Part shown: positions 10,001 through 16,645 of the stretch, piece after piece | How positions within the stretch are numbered: the first letter of the stretch is position 1 | How the letters are laid out: each line of letters starts with the position of its first letter | Assembly: GCA_035943095.1 (NCBI GenBank) | Contig: DASZCN010000011.1 | Location: 1 to 64,000 of the forward strand | Length of the DNA stretch: 64,000 nucleotides | Direction of reading: 5' to 3' | Source: AG41 sp035943095 | GTDB lineage: Bacteria > Gemmatimonadota > Gemmatimonadetes > Gemmatimonadales > GWC2-71-9 | Position numbers and translations under genes: made by a program | Notes under the pieces: generated by a model | Seen by the model: the letters and a program-made list of their open reading frames with translations, nothing else | The model's database searches: none | Told to the model about the DNA's origin: nothing

Positions 10001-10229
10001 CGCAGACTGGCGCCCGCGCAACCTCCGACAGCGCGTCGAGGTGGTGGCGCCGGTCCTAGACCCTGGAAGCCGCGCCAAGCTCGACGGCATCCTCGACTTG
10101 CAGCTCGCCGACCCGACAGCGTGGGACTTGGAGTCGGATGGAACCTATCGGCGCCGCGCGCCCGAGTCGGGGGCGGATCGGCGGACCTCACAAGAGCGGT
10201 TGCTCGCGCTGACCAGTGCGATCACTTGA
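7038..10229 (+). CDS. ppk1: CYTH / Nudix-like / polyphosphate kinase 1 fusion
   Basis: The ATG at 7038, 2 bases after the barrel gene stop, gives 1063 residues (ordinary PPK1 has about 690). Residues 1-190 are a CYTH triphosphate-tunnel domain: QAEWK stands where ExExK is expected, then RDIYFDSADWTLRRRGVSCR and a terminal LKLRQ strand. Residues about 220-330 look like a Nudix fold ending in LQWLPVEEVLAA and DPRTLAAL, but the catalytic box is degenerate. From about 372 a full PPK1 follows: LARLRFLAIVSANLDEFFMV, AIKQTLYRAGG, the phospho-accepting HxK in LKTHAKTALV (about 809), HVGTGNYN, and FLEHGRIYHF (about 966). It makes polyphosphate from ATP; the added domains may bind polyphosphate or nucleotide. 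Confidence 0.9.
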   Translation: MQAEWKADVPTLDLLNRMVSDPLPLDLRSGRVEPFFQRDIYFDSADWTLRRRGVSCRFRIGVDDRRILTLRTGDRWEDGALFAPPQRFEAEVPELEGEQALAGTSDPARRLRALIEPGQLLPRIQFETERRVRRSKPAWFFRARHEILYDVVTVRSHHLAQKFQELKLRQVVNGRPALDRLAQAFQQRYGLRTLLVGKQERAEKLLRELEADGLADVTRRGREVAVIVLQAGAVAMIVESDSLTLPIRRGSGEEGCRDVLRASFGSADGQVRLLGTAPAGLTRPLLEVWEVRRAAGAPDSTAAGQLQWLPVEEVLAAAGSPGLRDPRTLAALTVAARSEAFTGAAPAVQAPARATERRIRLSDVALRPPVADLNRLGPEHFLNSDLSLLHFNARVLALAEDVSVPLLARLRFLAIVSANLDEFFMVRVTTLKRAVAEGAIGPGDDGLAAEEALHVIGIRVRALLERQARCFADACRPALAAHDVRIFSWTELSQAHQERLGRYFMEEIFPFISPQAMTRAPGHPFPLIPNLRLSLAVLVRDLGGGPTHFAYVKVPDDRPRFVPLEDGSGFVALEEIIRANLRPVYSGRIVDAAYAFRVTRGADLELDEQHASSLMQIIEEETKRRPYGAAVRVEVERDMPQAVRELLLRELQFEDTAPAGSLGPSDLYVAPGLVDFAGLRDLARLPLPALDYPPHRGASPIEPARSIFTVLTERDVLVHHPYDDFEATVQRFVLEAADDPDVVAIKQTLYRAGGRSEIVDALVRAAGRGKEVFVFVELKARFDEERNIEWARKLEQAGIRVVYGLVELKTHAKTALVVRREAGGIRRYVHVGTGNYNAATAATYTDLGLLTADPDLGADLNDLFNELSGSSRPPQTAFRRILVSPTFLTKRLLELIAREADHARAGRDARIRAKINGLADSEIIEALYRASQAGVDIALVVRGVCTLRPGVVGLSERIRVTSVMGRFLEHGRIYHFANGGEPEYYIGSADWRPRNLRQRVEVVAPVLDPGSRAKLDGILDLQLADPTAWDLESDGTYRRRAPESGADRRTSQERLLALTSAIT

Positions 10230-10836
10230 AATAGTCGTCGGAGGCGCGACGCTCGGCGTCATCGGGTTGCTCGCCGGCCCCTCCTTGAGCGCCCAGGCGT
10301 GTCGGGAGCCTCACTACCGCTGGACGGCGAAGGTCGACACTTCAGGGGTGGCCGTCCCTCCGCAGCCGACATCGGTGGCAGCCATGCTCGCGACGTGGGC
10401 ACCTCCGTTGCTCGCGTCGCGCGATGATTGTGCGCCGCGCGCCGAGCGCGAGCTGCGGACGTACGCGCTCCTCGCCTGGGTGCGACGGGTCGACAAATAC
10501 AAGGACGACGAAGATTGGCACGTCGAGCTGACTGATCGGGCCGACACTCCGCCCGACTCGTGTATCGTCGCCGAGATACCCCATCCGCGCTATAGCGGGC
10601 GCTACGCCCTCGCGCGATCAGCCCTCGACTCGTTGATCGCGGGCCGCCGGCTCGGGAAGGGTGGCATCCTCCGCCGGCCGGTCCAGGCGCGCGTCATGGG
10701 GCTGGCCTTTTTCGATGGCCAGCATCGCCGCGGTGGTCGGCGCAGCGAACGGATCGACGGAGGGCACGGCCGCTGCAACGCCTCCGTGCGGGCCCTGTGG
10801 GAGATTCACCCGGTGTACCGCATCGGCTCTCCCTGA
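10216..10836 (+). CDS. Exported protein with C-terminal WEIHPVYRI motif
   Basis: A GTG start at 10216, overlapping the end of the polyphosphate kinase gene by 14 bases, gives 206 residues with a signal peptide (hydrophobic GVIGLLAGPSLSAQA). The mature part has a VRRVDKYKDDEDWHVELTD strand, an IVAEIPHP segment, VMGLAFFDGQH and a C-terminal WEIHPVYRI. I recognise this pattern from small exported, probably OB-like proteins whose ends read ELHPV; no function is known to me. Four cysteines could pair in the periplasm. The last 31 bases overlap the convergent cyclase gene. Linkage to the polyphosphate cluster is by position only. Confidence 0.65.
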   Translation: MRSLEIVVGGATLGVIGLLAGPSLSAQACREPHYRWTAKVDTSGVAVPPQPTSVAAMLATWAPPLLASRDDCAPRAERELRTYALLAWVRRVDKYKDDEDWHVELTDRADTPPDSCIVAEIPHPRYSGRYALARSALDSLIAGRRLGKGGILRRPVQARVMGLAFFDGQHRRGGRRSERIDGGHGRCNASVRALWEIHPVYRIGSP

Positions 10837-12365
10837 GCCCGTGCCACTCGATTTCTCCCGCCCTGCTTCGCGCGGTAGAGTGCCGCGTCCGCGACGACCC
10901 GCAGGTTCTCCACGGTGCTGACGGTGTCGGGGTAGCCCGCCACTCCGCACGAGATCGTGAGCGGGTAGGCTGCGCCGTCCCAGCGCCAAGCGGTCGACTC
11001 GACGGTCGCGCGGATTCGCTCCGCGACCTCCAGTCCCGACTCGATCGGGGTGTGCGGCATCCAGATCGCGAACTCTTCACCGCCGATTCGCGCCACGAGA
11101 TCCTTGTCCCGCACGGCTTCTTCGAGGATTCGGGCGACGTGCCGCAGGGCCCCGTCGCCGGCCGCATGCCCCAACGTGTCGTTCAGCTTCTTGAAGTGGT
11201 CCAGGTCCGCGTAGATGAGCGTCGCGATCAGGGGTTGCTTGCTCTCGTGGAGACTGAGGACTCGCTCCAGCTCCCGCAGATTGCGCAACCCGGTGAGGGG
11301 ATCCTTCACCGCCCGCTGCTCCGCTTCGTGGAGCGCACGCGCCGCGGCTAACCGCGACCCCAGCTCCGCAACCAGGCGCTGGAGCTGATCGGCCGAAGGC
11401 GTGCCGGCCGGGAAGGGCGGCCCCATGACTACGAGCGCCCCGATCGCGAAGTGTCCGTCGAGTAGGGGATACGCGGTGCCCGCGCGGTCGCGGCGTCGCC
11501 GGTCCGGCAGCGCGCCGCCGAACACATCCTCCGACCCCTGCGAGGCGACGGGCACGCGCGCGCCGATCGCGCGCAGCGCGGGAGCGTCGGGCGTGAGGGT
11601 CAGCCCTTCAAGCCTGCCGTCCACCCGCTTGGACACCGCCACGACGCGTGCCTCGGCGCTAGCGGGGCCGAAGCCCTGGAGGATGATCGCGGAGCCGCGC
11701 TCGGTCAGTTGCTGGGCTAACGCCACGCCCGCCCTGACAATTCCTTCGAGGCTTTGCGCTCCCCCGGTCATAGCGGCGAGCTGCTTCACCACAAACTGGG
11801 CTGGTTGATCGGTAGCCTGCTGTTGCCGCAGGAGCCGCATGCTCGCGACCAGGCGGCGCAGCTCCTCGGTCGCGCTCTCCGCGGCGCTCGCCGGCGGGTC
11901 CACCGCGGGTAGCAGCAACCCCGCGCCCCACGGGAAGTCCCCGACGGCCACGTAGGTGCCCGCCGGATCGCGCGCCACATGGACCCGCCCGTCTATCGAG
12001 GCGAGCTGCACGAGGGCGGCCCCTCGTTGCCGGGCCGCCTGATCTAACGCGTCTCCCCCCCGCCCCCCCCGCCCCACCGTTTCGAGGTCGCCCTCCTCGA
12101 GACCGACGATCCAGCCGGCGCGGGCCCCGTAGGACCGGCACAAGAGGTCAAGCACGTGCTCGAAGTCCGACGGGCGACTGAGCGGCGCGTCCGCGAGCCA
12201 GGCGCGAACGATGGGCGGCAGCGCGAGGCCGATGGCGACAAGAAAGCCGCCGAGCGCGGCGACCAGAGCCCACACGTTGGCGGAGAGGACAGCGGGGACG
12301 ACGGCGGCCAGGCCGAGCACCGCGAGAAGGCGCCCGACCCAAACCCCCGCGGGGGGGAGCTTCAT
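10806..12365 (-). CDS. Membrane-bound diguanylate cyclase (GGEEF)
   Basis: A 519-residue protein starting at MKLPPAGVWVGRL, the ATG overlapping the larB stop (ATGA). Two membrane segments span about 9-50, followed by a GAF-like sensory region (about 85-330) and a C-terminal GGDEF domain. The active site reads GGEEF (about 425), which condenses two GTP to cyclic di-GMP. An RDKD tetrad precedes it by five residues, matching the RxxD inhibitory site, so product feedback is likely. The metal-binding IYADLDHFKKLND segment is intact. A C7-G-C8 run at about 12056-12071 encodes a glycine-rich loop. It may sense an envelope or redox signal; the ligand is unknown. Confidence 0.9.
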   Translation of the reverse strand: MKLPPAGVWVGRLLAVLGLAAVVPAVLSANVWALVAALGGFLVAIGLALPPIVRAWLADAPLSRPSDFEHVLDLLCRSYGARAGWIVGLEEGDLETVGRGGRGGDALDQAARQRGAALVQLASIDGRVHVARDPAGTYVAVGDFPWGAGLLLPAVDPPASAAESATEELRRLVASMRLLRQQQATDQPAQFVVKQLAAMTGGAQSLEGIVRAGVALAQQLTERGSAIILQGFGPASAEARVVAVSKRVDGRLEGLTLTPDAPALRAIGARVPVASQGSEDVFGGALPDRRRRDRAGTAYPLLDGHFAIGALVVMGPPFPAGTPSADQLQRLVAELGSRLAAARALHEAEQRAVKDPLTGLRNLRELERVLSLHESKQPLIATLIYADLDHFKKLNDTLGHAAGDGALRHVARILEEAVRDKDLVARIGGEEFAIWMPHTPIESGLEVAERIRATVESTAWRWDGAAYPLTISCGVAGYPDTVSTVENLRVVADAALYRAKQGGRNRVARAQGEPMRYTG

Positions 12366-13048
12366 GAATGATTGATGCGACTCGCGGCGGCGGCGGCGCC
12401 GAACCCGTTGTCGATGTTGACGACCGTGATACCCGCCACACACGAGTTGAGCATGGCAAGCAGGGCCGCGATGCCGCCGAACGACGCGCCGTACCCCACG
12501 CTGGTCGGGACCGCGATCACGGGTACGGCGACGAGGCCGCCGACCACGCTCGGCAATGCGCCTTCCATCCCCGCAACGACGATAATGACGGCGGCACTGC
12601 GCAGCGCGTCGGTCTGGGTGAGGATGCGGTGGATCCCCGCGACCCCGACGTCGGTGAGCCGGGCGACCGCGTTCCCGAACGCGCGGGCTGTCAGGGCCGC
12701 CTCCTCGGCGACGGGGAGATCGCTCGTGCCAGCCGTGACGACGAGAATCGTCCCCCGCCCCGTCGGCGCGGGCTCGGGATCGGCCGGAAGGTAGACGACG
12801 CGACCAGGCTCATTCACCTCCGCGCGCGGGAACCGCGCCACCAGCGCCTGACGGTGGACCGGCTCCACCCGCGTCGCGAGAAAGCTTCCGCCTCGGGCCT
12901 CGAGCCGTTCGGCGATGCCCACCACCTGCTCGGGTGTCTTGCCCTGACAGAAAATCACCTCCTGGTGCCCCTGGGTGACGGGCCGGAGGTGATCGATAGA
13001 CGCGAACGGGAGGCGCTCGACGAGCCGCCCCAGGTCCTCGAAATTCAC
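12362..13048 (-). CDS. larB: Nickel-pincer cofactor biosynthesis carboxylase LarB-like
   Basis: A 228-residue protein with a C-terminal AIR-carboxylase (PurE-like) domain: VVTAGTSDLPVAEEA, then GVAGIHR, VVAGMEGALPSVVGGL, VPVIAVPTSVGYGASFGG and LLAMLNSC. This arrangement is that of LarB, which carboxylates and hydrolyses nicotinic acid adenine dinucleotide to begin the nickel-pincer cofactor of lactate racemase and relatives. The N-terminal 60 residues include the FCQGKTPEQV segment of the family. The start is GTG, overlapping the dusB stop (GTGA). LarC, LarE and LarA are not in the window. Confidence 0.88.
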   Translation of the reverse strand: MNFEDLGRLVERLPFASIDHLRPVTQGHQEVIFCQGKTPEQVVGIAERLEARGGSFLATRVEPVHRQALVARFPRAEVNEPGRVVYLPADPEPAPTGRGTILVVTAGTSDLPVAEEAALTARAFGNAVARLTDVGVAGIHRILTQTDALRSAAVIIVVAGMEGALPSVVGGLVAVPVIAVPTSVGYGASFGGIAALLAMLNSCVAGITVVNIDNGFGAAAAASRINHS

Positions 13049-14034
13049 GCGGCCTGCTCCACGGCGTCCCCGGCGAGGTAGGCGGTGAAGATCGCCTCGG
13101 CCTGCTGCATCGACTCGATCTGAAAGAGTCGCTCGCGCAGCTGAGACGCTCCCGGCACGCCTTTGGTGTACCAGCCGAAGTGTTTGCGAAACTCGAGGGC
13201 GGTCTTCCGCGTGTCTCCCTGGAGGCGGAGCGCGAGGCGCGCATGCTCGAGCGCCGTCGCAAACCGCTCGTTCGGTCGGGGATCGGGTCGCATCGGCCGC
13301 CCGGCGAGCAGGTCGCGCGCTTGCGCGAAGATCCAGGGGTTACCAAACGAGCCCCGCGCGATCATGACGCCGGCACACCGGGTGTGGGCGCGCATGGCCA
13401 CGACGTCCGTCGCGGTCGTGACGTCGCCGTTGCCGATGACGGGGATGTCCAGGGCCTCCACGACCCGAGCGATCTCATCCCAGTTCGCCTTGCCGGCGAA
13501 CATCTGCGTCCGAGTGCGCGCATGGAGGGTGAGCGCCCGCGCCCCCGCCTCACGGCAGCGCGCGGCGATAGTCACGGGATCACGCTGTGCATCGTCCCAG
13601 CCGCTGCGGATCTTGACGGTCACGGGCAGGTGCGTCCCACTTTGCACCGCGCGAATGATGCGTTGCACCAACCCGAGGTCCTTCAGGCATCCGGACCCCC
13701 CGTTGTTCTTCACGACCTTCTTCACGGGACAGCCGAAATTGATGTCGATGAAATCGGGCTCGCAGACCTCCGTGACCATCTCCGCCGCCCGGGCCATGAC
13801 CGTGGCGTCCGCGCCATAGAGCTGGATCCCGATCGGGCGCTCTGCTTCCTCGAACCGCATGTCCTGAAACAGGTGCGCGAGGCCGCGGGCCACGCCGACG
13901 GCCGAGATGAACTCGGACACGACGACGTCGGCGCCGAACCGTCGGGCGATGAGCCGGAAGGGTGATTCCGACACGCCCGCCATGGGGGCGAGGAAGAGGG
14001 GGAATTCGTGCCCGGTCGGATACGGGAAGTCCAT
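13045..14034 (-). CDS. dusB: tRNA-dihydrouridine synthase
   Basis: A 329-residue flavoenzyme reducing uridine to dihydrouridine in the tRNA D-loop. It has the TIM barrel start LFLAPMAGVSESPFR, DFIDINFGCPVKKVVKNNGG with the catalytic cysteine in GGSGCL, HARTRTQMFAGKANW, and IPVIGNGDVTTATDV with the phosphate-binding GVMIARGSFGNPW. I start at the ATG at 14034, just in front of DFPYP, because a promoter ends 7 bases upstream and a longer start would lie within it. It heads a dusB-larB-cyclase operon with 4-base overlaps throughout. Confidence 0.95.
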   Translation of the reverse strand: MDFPYPTGHEFPLFLAPMAGVSESPFRLIARRFGADVVVSEFISAVGVARGLAHLFQDMRFEEAERPIGIQLYGADATVMARAAEMVTEVCEPDFIDINFGCPVKKVVKNNGGSGCLKDLGLVQRIIRAVQSGTHLPVTVKIRSGWDDAQRDPVTIAARCREAGARALTLHARTRTQMFAGKANWDEIARVVEALDIPVIGNGDVTTATDVVAMRAHTRCAGVMIARGSFGNPWIFAQARDLLAGRPMRPDPRPNERFATALEHARLALRLQGDTRKTALEFRKHFGWYTKGVPGASQLRERLFQIESMQQAEAIFTAYLAGDAVEQAA

Positions 14035-14041
14035 GTCACAC

Positions 14042-14070
14042 AACGTAATGACGCGTTGCGCCGCGAGCAA
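14042..14070 (-). promoter_or_regulatory. Sigma-70-type promoter for dusB, probably leaderless
   Basis: Read on the minus strand: TTGCTC (14070-14065), a 17-base spacer, TACGTT (14047-14042), then 7 bases to the dusB ATG. The -10 box fits TAnnnT. The short distance implies transcription starts at or next to the ATG, giving a leaderless message. No Shine-Dalgarno sequence could fit. Confidence 0.5.
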
Positions 14071-14114
14071 CCAGCCGTTAGGTTTCGCCGCCGTTTCGAC
14101 TGGAGCGACTCGAC

Positions 14115-14567
14115 GTGCGCTTGCGCGACTTCTTCGCCGACGATGCGATCAACCTGCACCTGCAAAGCGCGACCAAAGACGACGTTTTAAAGGAGCTCGT
14201 CGGTCTCCTCAAGCTCGACGACAAGTCCGAGCAAACGCTCGTCAAGATGTTGAAGCGTCGCGAAACGCTCGGCTCGACCGGAATCGGCCAGAACATCGCC
14301 ATCCCGCACTCGCGAGCCCTCGCGGTGAGCCAGCTCCGGGTCGCCTTCGGGCGGAAGCTCGAAGGCATCGACTTCAACGCCATCGACGGCAAGCCGGTCA
14401 ATTATTTTTTCCTGATCGTCGCGCCTCCCCTCGAGGTCTCCAACCAGTACCTGCCGGTCCTCGGCAAGATCGCCCAGTTCGCGAAGGAGCCCGATGTACC
14501 GACGAAGCTGGCGCGCATCGGGACGGCGCTCGAGTTCCTCAAGCTGCTGGAAGACAAGAACATCTAG
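14115..14567 (+). CDS. ptsN: PTS EIIA-type nitrogen regulatory protein
   Basis: A 150-residue single-domain EIIA of the fructose/nitrogen PTS class, normally phosphorylated on a histidine by NPr and acting as a regulator rather than a sugar transporter. The phospho-acceptor site is GIGQNIAIPHSRA (histidine near residue 62), preceded by RRETLGSTG, and the C-terminal helix ends EFLKLLEDKNI as in the family. The start is GTG. No EI, HPr, EIIB or EIIC gene is nearby. A hairpin with a T run overlaps its stop codon. Confidence 0.93.
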   Translation: MRLRDFFADDAINLHLQSATKDDVLKELVGLLKLDDKSEQTLVKMLKRRETLGSTGIGQNIAIPHSRALAVSQLRVAFGRKLEGIDFNAIDGKPVNYFFLIVAPPLEVSNQYLPVLGKIAQFAKEPDVPTKLARIGTALEFLKLLEDKNI

Positions 14568-14599
14568 CGACGTCGTACGACGCTACGTCGCTACGTTTT
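14565..14599 (+). terminator. Intrinsic terminator of ptsN
   Basis: A 9-bp perfect stem (14565-14573 with 14585-14593), an 11-base loop and a TTTT run at 14596-14599, starting in the ptsN stop codon. The same bases contain the left inverted repeat of the next gene, so the terminator may have been brought by, or be part of, that element. Confidence 0.6.
14573..14590. repeat. Left inverted repeat flanking the four-helix-bundle gene
   Basis: The 14-base core GTACGACGCTACGT (14575-14588) is repeated in reverse complement at 15049-15062; with one Y-ambiguous base on each side the match covers 18 positions. The repeat includes part of a 12-base perfect palindrome CGTCGTACGACG at 14571-14582. It marks the left edge of a unit of roughly 490 bases. 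Confidence 0.75.
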
Positions 14600-14676
14600 A
14601 TCGTGGCGTTCATTTTCGATCGTCAGTGCAGCGGAATGGTTCTGGCTGACGCCTGGGGTGTGCTTAGGATGGCCCC

Positions 14677-15054
14677 ATGGGGGACTTCCGTGAGTTGCGG
14701 GCTTGGCGCGAGGCCAAGAACCTGGTTCTGCTTTCCAGCAAGGCGATCAGGAAGCTTCCGTCGGATGAACGGTTCGCGTTGGGAGTTCAGTGGAGACGCG
14801 CAGCATACAGCGTCGCACTCAACATCGCGGAAGGAGCGAGCAGGCGCGGACCTCGGGAGTTTCGTCGCTACCTCGACATAGCACGAGGCTCGCTGCATGA
14901 ACTGGAGGGGATCCTGGAGCTGGTCGAGCTGCTAGAGTACCTCCCCTGCGAAGAGCTCTTACTGCTTGCTGTCGCCCGGGACAACTGCGCTAGACTCGTG
15001 TACGGGTTGTTGCGGAAGATGGCACAGCCGCCAGAAAGGAGTTCTACAACGTAG
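14677..15054 (+). CDS. Four-helix-bundle (S23/Avd-like) protein
   Basis: A 125-residue all-helical protein of the family first seen in 23S rRNA intervening sequences and also related to the Avd subunit of diversity-generating retroelements. Motifs are FRELRAWREAKNL at the N-terminus, VQWRRAAYSVALNIAEGASR in the middle and FRRYLDIARGSLHELEGILE in helix three. Function of free-standing copies is not established; pentameric RNA or DNA binding is known for Avd. It stands alone on the plus strand between ptsN and the convergent guaA, with an inverted repeat on each side; the right one supplies its stop codon. No reverse transcriptase or rRNA is nearby. Confidence 0.88.
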   Translation: MGDFRELRAWREAKNLVLLSSKAIRKLPSDERFALGVQWRRAAYSVALNIAEGASRRGPREFRRYLDIARGSLHELEGILELVELLEYLPCEELLLLAVARDNCARLVYGLLRKMAQPPERSSTT

Positions 15055-15064
15055 CGTCGTACAA
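15047..15064. repeat. Right inverted repeat flanking the four-helix-bundle gene
   Basis: ACGTAGCGTCGTAC (15049-15062) is the exact reverse complement of the left core. The TAG at 15052-15054 that ends the four-helix-bundle gene lies inside it. The guaA stop follows within 10 bases on the other strand. Confidence 0.75.
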
Positions 15065-15070
15065 CACTAG

Positions 15071-16645
15071 TTACTCCCATTCAATCGTCGCCGGTGGCTT
15101 GGAACTCACATCATAGACTACCCGGTTTACGCCCTTCACTTCGTTGATGATGCGACTTGAGATGCGTCCCAGTACGTCGGGCGCGAACGGAAACCAATCC
15201 GCCGTCATCCCATCACGACTCGTCACCGCTCGGAGGGCCACGACGTAGTCGTACGTGCGCCCGTCCCCCATCACCCCTACCGACTTGATCGGCAGCAGCA
15301 CCGCGAACGCCTGCCAAATCTGATCGTACAAGCCGGCCGCCCGGATCTCTTCGATGTAAATCGCGTCCACGCGGCGGAGCAGATCGAGCCGATCTCGCGT
15401 CACCGGGCCGAGCACGCGGATCGCGAGCCCGGGGCCCGGGAAGGGATGGCGCCCCACGATCTCTTCGGGCAGCCCGAGCTCCCGCCCGACCTGCCGGACC
15501 TCGTCCTTGAACAGCTCACGAAGCGGCTCGATGAGCTTCCACGGGAGATTGGGTCGTAGGCCGCCCACGTTGTGATGCGTCTTGATGGTGACGGACGGGC
15601 CGCCGCGCGGCGACATCGACTCGATGACATCCGGATAGAGTGTCCCCTGCACCAGGAACTGCACGTCTTCCCCGCCCCCCCCGCCGCCGACGTTCCGCGC
15701 CGCGTCCTCGAACACGTCGATGAAGGCGTGCCCGATCCGGCGGCGCTTCTCCTCTGGGTCGTCGACGCCGGCGAGAGCATCGAGAAAGCGCGCCTCCGCG
15801 TCGACCACCCGCAGGTCCATGCCTAGGTGGGCCCGGAAGGTGCGCTCCACCTGCTCCCGCTCATTGAGACGCAGCAATCCATGGTCCACGAAGATGCAGG
15901 TGAGCCGCTCGCCGATGGCACGGTGCACGAGGGCCGCCGCCACGGCAGAGTCCACGCCTCCCGACAGGCCGCAGATCGCCCGGCTCTTCGGGCCCACGAG
16001 CTGCCGGATGCGGGTGATCTCGTGCTCGATGAAGTGGCCCGGCGTCCAATCGGGCGTGCAGCCGCAGATCTCGAACAGGAAGTTGTGGAGGATCTCGCCA
16101 CCGCGCGGCGTGTGAGCCACCTCGGGGTGGAACAAGACCCCGAAAATGGGTCGCGATTCGTGCTGGAAGCCGGCCACGGGCGCGTTGAGGCTCGAGGCGG
16201 TCACGCGGAACTGCGGCGGCGGCTGCTCGATCCGATCACCGTGGCTCGCCCACACCGTGATGCATCCTTGCGGCTCGAATCCCGCGAACAGGGTTCCCGG
16301 GCTCGCATCCCGGACCGTGACGTCGGCCCGCCCGTACTCGCGCTCGCGCGACGGCTTGACCCTCCCGCCCGCCAAGTGCGCGACGAGCTGCATGCCGTAG
16401 CAGATCGCAAGGATCGGGGTGCCCAGCTCGAGCAGCTTGGGGTCGGCGGTCGGCGCGTCGCGATCGAACACCGAGTTCGGACCGCCGGACAGGATCACTC
16501 CCTTGGGAGCGAACTCCCGGATGAAGGCGAGATCCGTCCCGCGCGCCGCCGGGTGGATCTCGCAGTAGACGTGCGCCTCGCGCACCCGCCGCGCGATGAG
16601 CTGGGTGAACTGCGAGCCGTAGTCGAGGATCAGAATGCGGTTCAC
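15071..16645 (-). CDS. guaA: GMP synthase (glutamine-hydrolysing)
   Basis: A 524-residue two-domain enzyme converting XMP to GMP with glutamine and ATP. The class I amidotransferase domain (1-200) has LDYGSQFTQLIARRVRE, the catalytic cysteine in LAICYGMQLVAHL and the histidine in GVLFHPEVAHTP. The ATP pyrophosphatase domain has GLSGGVDSAVAAAL, and the C-terminal dimerisation domain reads RHPFPGPGLAIRVLG and ends KPPATIEWE. A glycine run (NVGGGGGGEDV) is inserted just before FLVQGTLYPDVIES, coded by C-rich homopolymers on the plus strand. It starts within the lysA stop (ATGA). Confidence 0.97.
   Translation of the reverse strand: MNRILILDYGSQFTQLIARRVREAHVYCEIHPAARGTDLAFIREFAPKGVILSGGPNSVFDRDAPTADPKLLELGTPILAICYGMQLVAHLAGGRVKPSREREYGRADVTVRDASPGTLFAGFEPQGCITVWASHGDRIEQPPPQFRVTASSLNAPVAGFQHESRPIFGVLFHPEVAHTPRGGEILHNFLFEICGCTPDWTPGHFIEHEITRIRQLVGPKSRAICGLSGGVDSAVAAALVHRAIGERLTCIFVDHGLLRLNEREQVERTFRAHLGMDLRVVDAEARFLDALAGVDDPEEKRRRIGHAFIDVFEDAARNVGGGGGGEDVQFLVQGTLYPDVIESMSPRGGPSVTIKTHHNVGGLRPNLPWKLIEPLRELFKDEVRQVGRELGLPEEIVGRHPFPGPGLAIRVLGPVTRDRLDLLRRVDAIYIEEIRAAGLYDQIWQAFAVLLPIKSVGVMGDGRTYDYVVALRAVTSRDGMTADWFPFAPDVLGRISSRIINEVKGVNRVVYDVSSKPPATIEWE

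Noticed and set aside
12056..12071. C7-G-C8 homopolymer in the diguanylate cyclase gene as a phase-variable tract
   Set aside because: Such C runs also occur in guaA and elsewhere and encode in-frame glycine linkers; the gene is intact and there is no evidence of length change.
14677..15054. The four-helix-bundle gene as the Avd part of a diversity-generating retroelement
   Set aside because: No reverse transcriptase, template repeat or variable-repeat target gene is present in the window.
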